Positions 11,219-21,057 of a stretch of 64,000 bases of DNA are shown piece by piece. Numbering within the stretch: the first letter of the stretch is position 1; the number at the start of each line of letters is the position of its first letter. This DNA comes from Aquabacterium sp. CECT 9606. GTDB taxonomy: Bacteria; Pseudomonadota; Gammaproteobacteria; Burkholderiales; Burkholderiaceae_C. Under the pieces are notes generated by a model that did no database searches, was not told the DNA's origin, and saw nothing but the letters and a program-made list of their open reading frames with translations. The stretch covers positions 793,830 through 857,829 of the forward strand of contig NZ_CAKKNB010000004.1 of NCBI RefSeq assembly GCF_918741295.1, in the 5' to 3' direction. The position numbers and the translations under genes are program-made.

Positions 11219-11749
11219 TTGACGACCACGGACAGCGCCTTGCCGCCAATTCCCGCCAAACGCTACTTCACCATTGGTGAGGTGAGTGAGCTGTGCCTGG
11301 TCAAGCCTTATGTGCTGCGCTACTGGGAGCAGGAATTCGTGCAGCTCAAACCCATGAAGCGGCGCGGCAATCGGCGCTATTACCAGCACCATGAGGTGCT
11401 GCTGATCCGCCGTATCCGCGAATTGCTGTACGACCAGGGTTTCACCATCAGCGGCGCCCGCAATCGCTTGTCCGAGCTGGGTGCCCGTGGTGCTTTGCCC
11501 AAACTGGATCCGGCCTTGTTGAGCGAAGAACTTGAGCCCTTGGACGAAGCGATGCCGGATCACCAGCCGGCCGTGGCCTTGCAAGCAGGTGCGCGGGCGC
11601 CTGCCACGTCGCAGCGCTTGGGTCATGCTTCACCTGAGGCTGAGGCAAGCTGGTTGGGGCCCGATGTGCGTGAACTGCAAAAGGCCAGTCCGCAAGCGGT
11701 GGAACAGCTGCGCGAAGCCTTGTTGTCGATCCGCGAATTGCTGGAATGA
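11219..11749 (+). CDS. MerR family transcriptional regulator following ihfA
   Basis: 176-residue protein with an N-terminal winged helix (about 17-85: YFTIGEVSELCLVKPYVLRYWEQEF, RRGNRRYYQHHEVLLIRRIRELL), followed by a poorly conserved acidic and Ala-rich tail. It lacks the Cys residues of metal sensors. The TTG start at 11219 gives a normal N-terminus; no strong ribosome site is visible, so the start is uncertain. A MerR-type gene after ihfA is common in betaproteobacteria. Target unknown. Confidence 0.85.
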   Translation: MTTTDSALPPIPAKRYFTIGEVSELCLVKPYVLRYWEQEFVQLKPMKRRGNRRYYQHHEVLLIRRIRELLYDQGFTISGARNRLSELGARGALPKLDPALLSEELEPLDEAMPDHQPAVALQAGARAPATSQRLGHASPEAEASWLGPDVRELQKASPQAVEQLREALLSIRELLE

Positions 11750-11768
11750 CCAAAATTAATGGTATAGT
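11738..11768 (+). promoter_or_regulatory. Candidate promoter of tRNA-Pro
   Basis: An extended -10 (TGG then TATAGT at 11763-11768) lies nine bases before the tRNA. A weak -35 (TTGCTG, 11738-11743) sits at a long 19-base spacing, inside the end of the MerR gene. Confidence 0.5.
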
Positions 11769-11775
11769 CTAAGTC

Positions 11776-11854
<79 letters not shown>

Positions 11855-11864
11855 AGCATCACGA

Positions 11865-11895
11865 GGGTTAGTAGGTTAGCGCCTACTAACCCTTT
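11865..11895 (+). terminator. Terminator after tRNA-Pro
   Basis: An 11-bp perfect hairpin (GGGTTAGTAGG, six-base loop, complement), followed by TTT, starts ten bases after the tRNA CCA. Confidence 0.8.
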
Positions 11896-12020
11896 CGTGT
11901 TTCTGGGCCACCCTGATGCCGACTTATCCCCGACTTCTGTGGATAACCTTGTTGGCAAGTGCTGGGTAAAGCGTCCCTCCCCAGGCTAGTGCTTTCTGTG
12001 CTGCGAAATGAGGCAGTTCT

Positions 12021-12650
12021 GTGACATCTGGAGTGCCGTTGTCCATGAGAAAAATTGCTCCCTCGAAGGACGAGACCGCGCTGATGCCGCCGTTCCCTGG
12101 TTTGCCGTTGGAGCGCATCTTCGTGCCGCGCACCCAGGCCGAGTTTTCAGCGGCGTTTGACGAGATCATGGCGGCGGGCCGGGCTGGCTTCGACACCGAA
12201 TCCAAGCCCACCTTCACGTTTGGCGAGGTCAGCGAGGGGCCGCACGTTGTGCAGTTCGCCTTGAGTGACAAGGCCTTCATCTTCCAGCCGCATCGCAGCG
12301 AGGGGCACGCTTTCCTGGCCGAACTGCTGCACTCTGACAAGGTGCTGAAAGTTGGCTTTGGCCTGCAATCCGACAAAGGGCAGATCCAGGCCAAGCTGGG
12401 CGTTCAGCTTCAAGCGGTGCTTGACCTGAACAGCGTGTTCCGCCAAGAGGGCTACAACAACTCGATGGGAGTGCGCGCCGCCGTGGGCGTGGTGTTCCAG
12501 CAGCACTTCCACAAGTCCAAGAAGACGACCACCTCCAATTGGGAAGCGCGTGAGCTCACGGACAAGCAGTTGCTGTACGCCGCCAATGACGCCTACGCCG
12601 CGCTCAAGGTGCTTGAGGCCTTGAAGCTGTCTCACCCCGATTTGCCATAG
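12021..12650 (+). CDS. 3'-5' exonuclease, RNase D / DEDDy family
   Basis: 209-residue single-domain nuclease related to the RNase D catalytic domain; it lacks the C-terminal HRDC domains, so it is not a full-length Rnd. DEDDy residues can be placed: Asp and Glu in GFDTESKP, Asp in VLDLNSVF, and the Tyr and Asp in LLYAANDAYAALKV. The GTG start at 12021 has GAGG at good spacing. An ATG at 12045 with a more distant GGAG is an alternative. RNA or DNA substrate cannot be decided from sequence. Confidence 0.82.
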   Translation: MTSGVPLSMRKIAPSKDETALMPPFPGLPLERIFVPRTQAEFSAAFDEIMAAGRAGFDTESKPTFTFGEVSEGPHVVQFALSDKAFIFQPHRSEGHAFLAELLHSDKVLKVGFGLQSDKGQIQAKLGVQLQAVLDLNSVFRQEGYNNSMGVRAAVGVVFQQHFHKSKKTTTSNWEARELTDKQLLYAANDAYAALKVLEALKLSHPDLP

Positions 12651-12659
12651 CGCTCACCG

Positions 12660-12683
12660 GGGCCTGATGGCCTGATCAGGCCC
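12660..12683. terminator. Possible hairpin between convergent exonuclease and dctA genes
   Basis: GGGCCTGA pairs with TCAGGCCC over an eight-base loop in the 38-base gap between the two stops. There is no T tract, so this is only a weak terminator candidate. Confidence 0.35.
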
Positions 12684-12688
12684 TCCGA

Positions 12689-14008
12689 TCAGACCGGCAT
12701 GCGTTGCTCGACGCGGTCGAGCACGGCTTCCGGCTCTTGCGCGTCAACGGCTGTTTCGTTGTTCAACTGACGGTGCAGTTGGGCTTTGTCCAGGTCACCG
12801 GTCATGTTGGCCACCACGATCGTGGCCACGCCATTGCCCACCAGGTTGGTCAGCGCGCGTGCCTCTGACATGAAGCGGTCGATGCCCAGGATCAGCGCCA
12901 GGCCCGCGACCGGCACATGCCCCACGGCCGACAAGGTGGCCGCCAGCACGATGAAGCCACTGCCAGTGACGCCCGCCGCGCCCTTGGACGTGAGCAAGAG
13001 CACCGCCAGCAGGGTGATTTGCTGGGTCAGGGTCATGTCCGTGTTGGTGGCTTGCGCGATGAAGACCGCGGCCATCGTGAGGTAGATCGAGGTGCCATCC
13101 AGGTTGAAGGAATAGCCTGTGGGGATCACCAGCCCGACCACCGACTTGCGGGCGCCCAGGTTCTCCATCTTGACCATCATGCGCGGCAGCACCGATTCTG
13201 AAGAGGACGTGCCCAGCACGATCAGCAGTTCCTCCTTGATGTACTTGACGAACTTCCAGATCGAGAAGCCGTTGAGCCAGGTGATGATGCCCAAGACCAC
13301 AAACACGAAGATCAGGCAGGTGACGTAGAAGGTGCCCATCAGCTTGCCCAGTGACACCAGCGAGCCTGCGCCGTACTTGCCGATGGTGAAGGCCATGGCG
13401 CCGAATGCACCGATGGGGGCCAGCTTCATGATCATGCCGACGATGCTGAACAGCACGTGCGATGACTTCTCGATGAAATCGAACACCAGCGTGCCACGGC
13501 CACCGAACTTGTGCAGTGCGAACCCGAACAGCACGGCGAACAGCAGCACCTGCAGGATCTCGCCCTTGGCAAAGGCATCGAACACCGTCGAGGGGATGAT
13601 GTTGAGCAGGAAGTCGGTGGTGGTCTGCATCTTGCCCGGGCCGGTGTAGGCGGCGATGCCCTTGGTGTCCAGCGAGGCGACATCGATGTTCATGCCCGCC
13701 CCCGGCTTCACCAGGTTGACGATCACCAGGCCAATGATCAGCGAGATGGTGCTGACCACTTCGAAATACAGCAGGGCCAGGCCACCGGTTTTGCCGACCT
13801 TCTTCATGTCTTCCATGCCGGCGATGCCGACCACCACCGTGCAGAAGATGATCGGGGCAATGATCATCTTGATGAGCTTGATGAAGCCATCACCCAGCGG
13901 CTTCATGGCTTCGCCGGCGGCAGGGTAGTAATGGCCCAGCAGCACACCGATCACGATGGCCGTGATGACCTGAAAATACAGCGACTTGTAGAGGGGTTTT
14001 TTGGGCAT
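12689..14008 (-). CDS. dctA: C4-dicarboxylate:H+/Na+ symporter
   Basis: Inner-membrane importer for succinate, fumarate and malate. The 439-residue protein is closely similar to E. coli DctA along its length: LYKSLYFQV at the N-terminus, [14 protein letters not shown], the [13 protein letters not shown] re-entrant loop and [21 protein letters not shown] place the start at the second ATG (14008), because AGGAG sits six bases before it and directly abuts the first ATG at 14014. No dctBD genes are adjacent. Confidence 0.95.
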   Translation of the reverse strand: MPKKPLYKSLYFQVITAIVIGVLLGHYYPAAGEAMKPLGDGFIKLIKMIIAPIIFCTVVVGIAGMEDMKKVGKTGGLALLYFEVVSTISLIIGLVIVNLVKPGAGMNIDVASLDTKGIAAYTGPGKMQTTTDFLLNIIPSTVFDAFAKGEILQVLLFAVLFGFALHKFGGRGTLVFDFIEKSSHVLFSIVGMIMKLAPIGAFGAMAFTIGKYGAGSLVSLGKLMGTFYVTCLIFVFVVLGIITWLNGFSIWKFVKYIKEELLIVLGTSSSESVLPRMMVKMENLGARKSVVGLVIPTGYSFNLDGTSIYLTMAAVFIAQATNTDMTLTQQITLLAVLLLTSKGAAGVTGSGFIVLAATLSAVGHVPVAGLALILGIDRFMSEARALTNLVGNGVATIVVANMTGDLDKAQLHRQLNNETAVDAQEPEAVLDRVEQRMPV

Positions 14009-14115
14009 GCTCATCTCCTGGTGGACGCCGCGGGATCACGAGGAAGTATGCCGATCTGCACCTGCTTGCGCAGTACGTAGATCCCACAGAGATGAGTGGA
14101 GGCTTTGTTCTGCGA

Positions 14116-15129
14116 CTACCCTTGCTGGGTCTGTGCGCGCGCCGCATACTTGCGCGCCATCAGCGAGCACACGAACAACTGAAGCTGGTGGTAGAACATG
14201 ATGGGCAGCACCAGCACGCCCAGGGCCGGGTCGCCACCGAACAGCAAGCGCGCCATGGGCACCCCCGAAGCCAGTGTTTTCTTCGAACCGCAGAACACCG
14301 CCACGATCTCGTCCTCAACCGGAAAGCCCATGATCTTGGCCACGCGCTGGGTGAACCACAGCATCGGGAAGAGGAACAAGGCCGCACCCACCAGCGTGAT
14401 GGCGATCAGGCTCAGGCCATGCTTGCTCCACAAGCCATCGGCCACCGAATCGCTGAACGAACACCACACCAGCAGCAGGATCACGCCCTTGTCCACCAGC
14501 GTGGTCTTGGACTTGATGCTTTTGAAGAAATTGCCCAGCCAGGGCCGCAGCAACTGGCCCAGCACGAAGGGCAACAACAACATGCGCGCCACCTTGAGCA
14601 TCGTGTCGCCCAGGTCCATGCCCTGGCCGGTGCCGGTGTGGCCGCCAAACACCAAGCTGGCCAGCAAGGGTGTCAAAAACACACCCAGCAAGGTCGACAA
14701 GGTGGCGTTCAAGATCGCGGCGGCCACATTGCCCCGCGCCAGCCCCGTCATGGTGACCGAGGATGACACCGTGGACGGCAGCACCGCCAGGTAGAAAAAC
14801 CCCAGCAGCAGATCGTGCGGGATGTAAGGGCCCAGGCCCAGGCTCAGCAACCACCACCACAACGGAAAGGCCACGAACGTGCAAACCTGCACCACCAGAT
14901 GAAGCCGCCAGCGCGAGGCGCCCTGCTTGAGGCTGTCGGTCGACAAGCCCATGCCGTGCAGGAAGAACACGATGAAAATGCCGACATTGCCCACCTGGTC
15001 CAGGTGCAGCGTGCCCCCAGTCTTGCCCAGTTGGGGCAGCAAGGAGGCCAGCAACACGGCGGCGATCATGCCAACGAGGAAGCCGTCAACCGCACCGCGT
15101 TGCTTTTGGGGGTGGCGTTGCATCATCAT
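14116..15129 (-). CDS. Bile acid:sodium symporter family transporter (SBF-like, YfeH/RCH1 type)
   Basis: 337-residue membrane protein with about ten hydrophobic helices. It matches the SBF-like group of the BASS superfamily: FLVGMIAAVLLASLLP, FFLHGMGLSTDSLKQG, LPSTVSSSVTMTGLARGN and the late FCGSKKTLASGVPMA. Polar residues in the last two motifs correspond to the crossing helices that bind Na+ and substrate in the family. The ATG at 15129 overlaps the stop of the methyltransferase gene (ATGA), so I prefer it to an upstream start at 15246. Substrate unknown. Confidence 0.87.
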   Translation of the reverse strand: MMMQRHPQKQRGAVDGFLVGMIAAVLLASLLPQLGKTGGTLHLDQVGNVGIFIVFFLHGMGLSTDSLKQGASRWRLHLVVQVCTFVAFPLWWWLLSLGLGPYIPHDLLLGFFYLAVLPSTVSSSVTMTGLARGNVAAAILNATLSTLLGVFLTPLLASLVFGGHTGTGQGMDLGDTMLKVARMLLLPFVLGQLLRPWLGNFFKSIKSKTTLVDKGVILLLVWCSFSDSVADGLWSKHGLSLIAITLVGAALFLFPMLWFTQRVAKIMGFPVEDEIVAVFCGSKKTLASGVPMARLLFGGDPALGVLVLPIMFYHQLQLFVCSLMARKYAARAQTQQG

Positions 15130-15758
15130 GGTCCGGTCTTGCGCCACACGCTGGCCAGCCAGGGCTGCTGTTCGCGCGGCAGGCCCTCGGGACGGTAGTA
15201 ATGGGTTAACTCGGTGAAGCCGACTGCCGTCAGGTGCTCGCGCCAAGCGGGCAGGTCGTGATAAGCACCATAGCGGCCACCACTCCAGCCTTCCTGGCCT
15301 TGGCCCCGCGGATTGGAGCTGAACAGCACGCCGCCTGGTTTGAGCGTGCCGTGCAATTGCTTGAGCACCCGGGGCAGTTCCTGCTGGGGCACATGGAAGA
15401 GCGAAGCATTGGCGAACACGCCGTCAAAACGCTCAGGCGGCAGGTCCAGTGCCAGGAAACTTTGTTGCAGCACCTCGCAGCCGCTGTAAGAGCGTGCCAT
15501 CTCGGCGAAGCGTTCGGCACCTTCCAGTCCGACGGGGCGGTGACCCAGATCGGCGAAAGTTTTGAGGTCTCGTCCAGGGCCGCAGCCAAAGTCCAGGATG
15601 CTGAAAGGCGCGTGTCCCTGGATGTGCTTCAGCAAAGCGTCGATGTTCTGTCCAACGTCGTGGTCGCGCGTGCCTTGCCAGAACTGCTCGGCCTGCTGGT
15701 TGTAGTGGGCAAGCGTGGTCGTGGCGATGTGGTTCAGGTCGTCGGGCTTCAGGGGCAT
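15126..15758 (-). CDS. Class I SAM-dependent methyltransferase
   Basis: 210-residue soluble protein with the Rossmann-type SAM site ILDFGCGPGRDL near residue 55. Motif post-I is PVGLEGAERFAEMA, a central DGVFANASLFHV segment follows, and the motif III region is TLKPGGVLFSSNPRG. It resembles small-molecule or tellurite-resistance-type methyltransferases, but the substrate is not evident. Translationally coupled to the transporter gene downstream, which hints at a shared role. Confidence 0.87.
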   Translation of the reverse strand: MPLKPDDLNHIATTTLAHYNQQAEQFWQGTRDHDVGQNIDALLKHIQGHAPFSILDFGCGPGRDLKTFADLGHRPVGLEGAERFAEMARSYSGCEVLQQSFLALDLPPERFDGVFANASLFHVPQQELPRVLKQLHGTLKPGGVLFSSNPRGQGQEGWSGGRYGAYHDLPAWREHLTAVGFTELTHYYRPEGLPREQQPWLASVWRKTGP

Positions 15759-15862
15759 GGTGGAATGATGATCTCAAAAGCGCATTGAGCAAGGGTGGCC
15801 GGCATGAGGTGAAAGCTTTCCTGCCGAAATATGATGCGGATGTACAAAGCCTGAGAGTCCAC

Positions 15863-16144
15863 ATGCCGCACGTCTTGATCATCCACGAAGTTGAAAGCTA
15901 CCCCGCCTGGAAAGCCATTTTCGACCAGGCGGCGCAGATTCGAAAAGACGCCGGCGAAATCAGCTATCAACTGCTGCGCCATGACACCGATGCCAACAAC
16001 ATCGTGCATTTCTCGCAGTGGTCGTCGCTGGCCAACGCGCGGCGTTTTTTCGAATCACCGGAACTGGTCGAGATCAGGAAAAAAGCGGGCGTGAAGGCGC
16101 CCGACTTCATCTACCTGGAGCAGATCGAGCATGGCGTTTTGTAA
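15863..16144 (+). CDS. Small dimeric alpha/beta-barrel (antibiotic-biosynthesis-monooxygenase-like) protein
   Basis: 93 residues from the ATG at 15863 (MPHVLIIHEVESYPAWKAIFDQ). An initial beta strand, a W-containing helix and HFSQWSSLANARRFFESPEL match the ABM-like ferredoxin fold that works as dimers. No catalytic function can be assigned. The open frame extends upstream to 15785, but the residues there look non-coding. Divergent from the methyltransferase. Confidence 0.75.
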   Translation: MPHVLIIHEVESYPAWKAIFDQAAQIRKDAGEISYQLLRHDTDANNIVHFSQWSSLANARRFFESPELVEIRKKAGVKAPDFIYLEQIEHGVL

Positions 16145-16469
16145 GCTTGGCGCGGCGCTGTTGGCCGCCTCGTGCTCGGTGCTGGCCACAGTCGCAGGAT
16201 TGGCCTGCGCCAGCCCCGCGCGGCCTGCGCGAGAGCCGGCCACGAGCGACCCGGCGGTGGCCGGCCGTTTGCTGGACTCCACCGCTGAGCTCACCATCCG
16301 CCGACTCCCCACCTGCGAGGTCGCCATCAACACCCGCGTGTCTGAGTGGAAGGCGTCGGCGTCGATTGCTTGCAGGAAGGCCCCGGCCTCGAGCGAGGCT
16401 TGTGTGGCGGCGCTATTGACGGCGCGTGCCGAGCAGTTGAAGCAGATCAGGTCGTGCCGCTCGCTTTGA
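16131..16469 (+). CDS. Hypothetical small secreted protein
   Basis: 112 residues overlapping the previous stop by 14 bases. The first 30 residues form a plausible signal peptide (GAALLAASCSVLATVAGLACAS). The mature part is Ala-rich with three further Cys. No family recognised. The overlap and the lack of a clear ribosome site make it doubtful; it could be a chance frame in GC-rich DNA. Confidence 0.35.
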   Translation: MAFCKLGAALLAASCSVLATVAGLACASPARPAREPATSDPAVAGRLLDSTAELTIRRLPTCEVAINTRVSEWKASASIACRKAPASSEACVAALLTARAEQLKQIRSCRSL

Positions 16470-16548
16470 CCTGGGCAAGGGGCGCCGGCGATGCGACGGG
16501 GCAGGGCCTTCGGCTTATATTCCCCATGTTCTCTATCGCCCTCACGCC

Positions 16549-19500
16549 ATGTCCAGCACGCCAGTCAAGACCCCCGCCTCGTTGCACCAAAAAAATGGGG
16601 CCGTGAAGGTTCTCATCGGTTTGGCAGTGTTCGCGCTGGTCTGGACGGTGCTCCTGGGTTGGTGGTTGCCCCGCTGGGTCAAAGGTCAGGTCGAGTCGGC
16701 GGCCGCTGAAACTTTGGGTACGCCCGTCACGTTGGCGGAGTTGAGCATTCAGCCTTGGACACTCACCGTGTCTTTGAAAGACCTGAAAGTGGGCCCGCCC
16801 AAGGCCGAGTTGATGCAATTGGCGGCTGCTCAGGCCCAGCTCTCGCTCGAATCCATCTGGCGCCTGGCGCCTGTCGTGCGGCGCATCACCTTGGACCAGC
16901 CGCAGGTGTGGGTCGAGCGCCAATCCGCTGACCACTTCAATTTCACCGACATCGTCAAGCGGCTGCAATCGGGGCCGTCGCAGCCGGCCAAAGACCCTGC
17001 GCGCTTTGCCGTCTACAACATCCGCATCAACAATGGGCTGGTGCGTTATTCGGACCACGTGCTGAAGCAAGAGCACCGCATCGAGGCGCTCAACATGGGC
17101 GTGCCTTTTGTCTCCAACCTGCCCAGCTTCATTTCGGTGGATGTGCAGCCCTTGCTGGAAGCGCGCGTGGACGGCAGCCCGCTGCGTGTGAGTGGCCGCA
17201 CTTTGCCGTTCAGCGAAGGTTTGCGGTCCACGCTCGACCTGAATTGGCGCGACGTGGACGTGGCTCATTGGATGCTGGCAGCCAAGCCCTTCATGCCGCC
17301 ATCGGTGATGGTGAGCGTTGCCAAGGGCCGGCTGGACACCCACCTGACCGTGAGTTTTGAGGAGCGCAAGCCGCCCGCGGCGGCCATCTTGACCATCCGG
17401 GGGGGCTTGAAGGTGTCGGGCATCGACCTGGACTGGCCTGCTGGGGGCGTGCAGGGGCGGTGGTCAGCGTTGGACATCGAAGGCATTGACGCGTCACCGC
17501 TGGCTCGCCAGTTGAAGATCGGCAATGTGGCACTCGCCGGCTTGCAGGTCGAGGCGAAAGACCGGCCGGCCGCGGCATCCAAGCCGGCGCCTGATAAAGC
17601 CGCCCCAGCTGCCAGTCCAGACGAGCAGCCGTGGTCGTGGTCGGTGGACAAGGTTCGCCTGGCCGCCACGAGCCTTCAGGCCGAAGCCCCAGGCGGTGGC
17701 GCTTTGCCGAAGCTTGGCCCCGTGACCTTGAGCATTGATGGCCTGAACTCGAACAACAAGGCCGCGCCGGCGGTCCTCGTGCTGGCGGCCACAGACGCTC
17801 ATGGTGGGCAGGTCCAGGTCAAGGGCGTGGTGACACCCATGCTGCCGCAAGCGACCTTGACGGTGTCGGTCAGCAAGCTTCAACCCGTGCCTTGGCTGGT
17901 CGCCCTGGGCAAGACAGTGCCTTTGCCCCTGCAGGTCTTGTCAGGCGAGTTGGCCTTGAAGGCCGAGCTGCAAGCCAATGCGCAGACCTTGAGCTTGTCC
18001 CAAGGCCAGGTGCAGTTGACGAGCATCAAGACCCGGGCCACCAAGCCCAAAGCCACGGACCATGTCGATCTGGCGGCCCTGGATATGCAAGGCCTGGAGG
18101 CGCGCGTGGGGTTCGCTTCACCCTCCAGCGGGCTGCAGTCATTGAGCCTGGCCACAGTGACGATTGACAAGCTGGACGCGCAAGCCACACGTGACCCGCA
18201 GGGTCACTGGGTGATGCAGCCTGCACCTGTCACCACCAGCCACGCACCCGCCCAGCCTGCCACGGCGCAGGCCACCACCTTGGTCAACGTGGGCGAGTTG
18301 CGCTGCAAGCAATGCAAGGTCCAGGTCGACGACCAAGCGGTGACGCCCGTCGCCCGGATGTCGCTGCACCAGGTCGACCTGGGCTTGAAGAACCTGTCCA
18401 GTGATCTCACCCAGGTCATGGGTTTTGACCTGGATGGTTTGGGCCAGAGCAATGGCCGCGTCAAGCTGACAGGCGACGTGCGTGTGCAGCCGTTGCGGGT
18501 GAATGCCCAACTGGCCATCGCCGGCCTGGATCTGAAAGCCTTTCAGTCCTACATCGCGCCTTACCTCAACCTCACCTTGGTGTCGGCCAAGACCAACGTC
18601 AACGGCAAGCTCAGCCTGGAGGCCTCGCCTGGCAAGGATCCCCAGGCCGTCAATGCCCGCTACCAAGGTCGCCTCGCCCTGACGGACTTGCGCACGCAAG
18701 ACAGCGTCAACCAGGCCGATTTTTTACGTTGGCGGTCATTGGCACTGGATGGGCTGGATGTGAACTGGAAGGCCGGCGCGCTCAATGCCGACCTGGGCCG
18801 CATCGCGCTCAATGACTTCTACGGCCGACTCATCATCAACCCCACGGGCAAGCTCAACCTGTCGGATCTGGTCAAGCACGAAGCGGGCACCCAAGCCCAA
18901 TCGCTGACCACGCCACAAGCCAGCCCGCCAGTGGCGCCACCTGTGGCTGCATCGGCGGCGGCCAGCGCGCCTGCACCAGCTTCGCCCGCCCTGGCCGGCA
19001 TGAACCTGCGCTGGCAGGGCATCAAGTTGAGCAAAGGCCGCATCGACTTCACCGACAACTTCATCAAGCCGAACTACTCGGCCCGCCTCACGCAGGTGGA
19101 GGGCGATGTGTCGGCCGTGGCCTCGTCCAAGCCCGAGCCCGCCACCGTCAAGATCTCGGGCGCGGTGGACGACAGCGCCCCTTTGTTGATCACCGGGCAA
19201 TTGCACCCGCTGGGCCCGCGCCTGTACACCGACATCCAGGGCTCGGCCAAAGGCATCGAGCTGACGCGCCTGACGCCATACGCCGGTCGCTATGCCGGCT
19301 ATGCGATCGAGAAAGGCACGCTGTCAGTGACCGTGCACTACAAGGTCGACAACGGCAAACTCGAGGCCGAGAACCAGATCTTCCTGGACCAACTCACCTT
19401 TGGCGACAAGGTCGACAGCCCAGATGCCACCAGCCTGCCCGTGCAGTTCGCCGTGTCGCTGCTCAAGAACAGCCGTGGCGAGATCGACGTCAGCCTGCCG

Positions 19501-20166
19501 GTCTCGGGGTCGCTGGACGATCCGCAGTTTTCGGTGGGCAGCATCATCTGGCGCGTGGTTGTCAACCTGTTGACCAAGGCCGTGAGCGCGCCATTTTCAT
19601 TGCTGATGGGTGGCGGCCAGGACGAGCTGGGTTTCGTGCCCTTCGAGCCCGGTGATGACGACCTGAGCGACACAGCTCGGCAACGCCTGGACACCTTGGT
19701 CACCAAGCTGACCGACCGCCCAACCGTCAAGCTGGAGGCGACCGGCCGTGCTGATCCCGCTTTCGACGAGGAAGGCCTGCGCCAGCGCCACGTGGTGCGC
19801 CTGATGCGCCAGGCCAAAGCCAAGGCCACCGAGCAGTCATTTGGATCCGTCACCATCGACCCCGACGAGCGCGACAAGTGGCTGGCCGCTGCCTACAAAG
19901 CCGCCGACATCAAGAAGCCCCGCAACCTGGTCGGCTTGGCCAAGACCTTGCCAGCGCCCGAGATGGAAGCGTTGCTGAAAGCCGCCGCCCCTGTGGACCA
20001 GGCCAGTTTGCTGACCTTGGCGAATCGGCGTGGCGATCGGGTCAAGGCTTACCTGGCCACGAAGCTGTCGCCCGAGCGGGTGCTGCTGACGGCCTCCAAG
20101 GTCGGCACCGACCAGCTGCCCGACGACAAGGGCCCAACCACGCGCGTGCAGTTTGCGCTGAAGTGA
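16549..20166 (+). CDS. DUF748 / AsmA-like large envelope protein
   Basis: 1205-residue protein with one N-terminal transmembrane helix (about 20-42: VLIGLAVFALVWTVLLGWWLP) and a long periplasmic part. It begins with the AsmA-like start LGTPVTLAELSIQPWTLTVSLKDLKVG and holds repeated beta-rich segments typical of the bridge-like lipid-transport superfamily (AsmA, TamB, YdbH). Two Ala/Pro-rich linkers lie near residues 340-360 and 785-820. The last 170 residues (VKLEATGRADPAFDEEGLRQRHV) match the DUF748 C-terminal part and resemble an OmpA-like peptidoglycan-association fold. Likely role: phospholipid transport or outer-membrane homeostasis, inferred from family only. Confidence 0.88.
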   Translation: MSSTPVKTPASLHQKNGAVKVLIGLAVFALVWTVLLGWWLPRWVKGQVESAAAETLGTPVTLAELSIQPWTLTVSLKDLKVGPPKAELMQLAAAQAQLSLESIWRLAPVVRRITLDQPQVWVERQSADHFNFTDIVKRLQSGPSQPAKDPARFAVYNIRINNGLVRYSDHVLKQEHRIEALNMGVPFVSNLPSFISVDVQPLLEARVDGSPLRVSGRTLPFSEGLRSTLDLNWRDVDVAHWMLAAKPFMPPSVMVSVAKGRLDTHLTVSFEERKPPAAAILTIRGGLKVSGIDLDWPAGGVQGRWSALDIEGIDASPLARQLKIGNVALAGLQVEAKDRPAAASKPAPDKAAPAASPDEQPWSWSVDKVRLAATSLQAEAPGGGALPKLGPVTLSIDGLNSNNKAAPAVLVLAATDAHGGQVQVKGVVTPMLPQATLTVSVSKLQPVPWLVALGKTVPLPLQVLSGELALKAELQANAQTLSLSQGQVQLTSIKTRATKPKATDHVDLAALDMQGLEARVGFASPSSGLQSLSLATVTIDKLDAQATRDPQGHWVMQPAPVTTSHAPAQPATAQATTLVNVGELRCKQCKVQVDDQAVTPVARMSLHQVDLGLKNLSSDLTQVMGFDLDGLGQSNGRVKLTGDVRVQPLRVNAQLAIAGLDLKAFQSYIAPYLNLTLVSAKTNVNGKLSLEASPGKDPQAVNARYQGRLALTDLRTQDSVNQADFLRWRSLALDGLDVNWKAGALNADLGRIALNDFYGRLIINPTGKLNLSDLVKHEAGTQAQSLTTPQASPPVAPPVAASAAASAPAPASPALAGMNLRWQGIKLSKGRIDFTDNFIKPNYSARLTQVEGDVSAVASSKPEPATVKISGAVDDSAPLLITGQLHPLGPRLYTDIQGSAKGIELTRLTPYAGRYAGYAIEKGTLSVTVHYKVDNGKLEAENQIFLDQLTFGDKVDSPDATSLPVQFAVSLLKNSRGEIDVSLPVSGSLDDPQFSVGSIIWRVVVNLLTKAVSAPFSLLMGGGQDELGFVPFEPGDDDLSDTARQRLDTLVTKLTDRPTVKLEATGRADPAFDEEGLRQRHVVRLMRQAKAKATEQSFGSVTIDPDERDKWLAAAYKAADIKKPRNLVGLAKTLPAPEMEALLKAAAPVDQASLLTLANRRGDRVKAYLATKLSPERVLLTASKVGTDQLPDDKGPTTRVQFALK

Positions 20167-20177
20167 AGTGATGACCG

Positions 20178-20993
20178 TCAGCGTTTTTTGCCGCCGGCCT
20201 TAAGCCGCTTCTTGATCCCGTTGTCGAACTCCTGCTGAAGCACCACCGGGAAAGCCGCCGAGATGGAGCCAATGGCCAACGGCCGCAGGCGTTCGAACAC
20301 CGCATGCAGTTGCGCGATTTGCCGCGCGTCGATGGTGGTCGGGGCGTCAGAGCCTGGCGTCTTGTTGTCCTTGGTCATCGTCTGGATCAGGTCCAGGAAC
20401 AGCTGCTCGACGTAGGTCTTGGCAATCGCGCGCGTGTGCCTGATCAGGTCGTCCTGCAAGTCCAGCACCGTGTCCAATGACACGCCCAGCTCGGCCAGTT
20501 GGATGCCAATGCGCTCCAGCGACGGGCTGAGCATCTCGACCTCGTCGCCCTCGACCGGCCGGTACAGACCATTCTTGGCCAGGCGCTCTTTCTGCGCCGG
20601 GCTGGCGGTGGCGCCCCAATGCGCCGCCATCTCGGCCATGGCCTTGCGCTGAGAAGGCTCTACGGTGAAGAAGCTCTTGGAAAACAGGTGGGTGACCAGC
20701 GAGTATTCGGACCAGGCGCCATCCGGGGTGTTGGCGAGCATGCCGCCAATGGCCTCCAGCCCGAAACCCTGCTGACGCAGGTCGCGGATCAATTCCAGCT
20801 TGCCCAGGTGCTCTTGCCCGTACAAGCCCAGGCGTCCCTGCAGGCGGGGCGAGGGCAACAAGCCCGCGGTTTGGTAAGCCCGGATGTTGCGAACACTCAC
20901 GCCGGTCTGGTTGGCCAAGTCCTCTACCGTCATGTCCGACGTGTCGGTGGGGCGGCGGCGAGACCGTGAATGGTTGGCAGAAGAGGCAGTCAT
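20178..20993 (-). CDS. MerR family transcriptional regulator
   Basis: 271 residues from the ATG at 20993. An N-terminal winged helix (MTVEDLANQTGVSVRNIRAYQTAGLLPSP) and the wing RLGLYGQEHLGKLELIRDLRQQGFGLEAI are followed by a C-terminal all-helical domain with no Cys sensor. An ATG at 21044 is in frame but lies inside an inverted repeat, which argues for the shorter form. Divergent from the chalcone-isomerase-like gene, which it may control. The 11-base gap to the DUF748 stop is convergent. Confidence 0.85.
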   Translation of the reverse strand: MTASSANHSRSRRRPTDTSDMTVEDLANQTGVSVRNIRAYQTAGLLPSPRLQGRLGLYGQEHLGKLELIRDLRQQGFGLEAIGGMLANTPDGAWSEYSLVTHLFSKSFFTVEPSQRKAMAEMAAHWGATASPAQKERLAKNGLYRPVEGDEVEMLSPSLERIGIQLAELGVSLDTVLDLQDDLIRHTRAIAKTYVEQLFLDLIQTMTKDNKTPGSDAPTTIDARQIAQLHAVFERLRPLAIGSISAAFPVVLQQEFDNGIKKRLKAGGKKR

Positions 20994-21036
20994 TGCAAGG
21001 TAACGGGGTGCAGTAAATAGGATGATAGCGTTGCAG

Positions 21037-21057
21037 TGTTGCATTTGCGATGTAACA
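21037..21057. promoter_or_regulatory. Inverted repeat between divergent genes, possible MerR operator
   Basis: TGTTGCAT, five bases, ATGTAACA: 8-bp arms with one mismatch, centred in the 114-base divergent spacer. Additional TTGCA half-sites lie at 21031 and 21065-21072. The long spacer promoter typical of MerR targets was not clearly resolved. Confidence 0.45.
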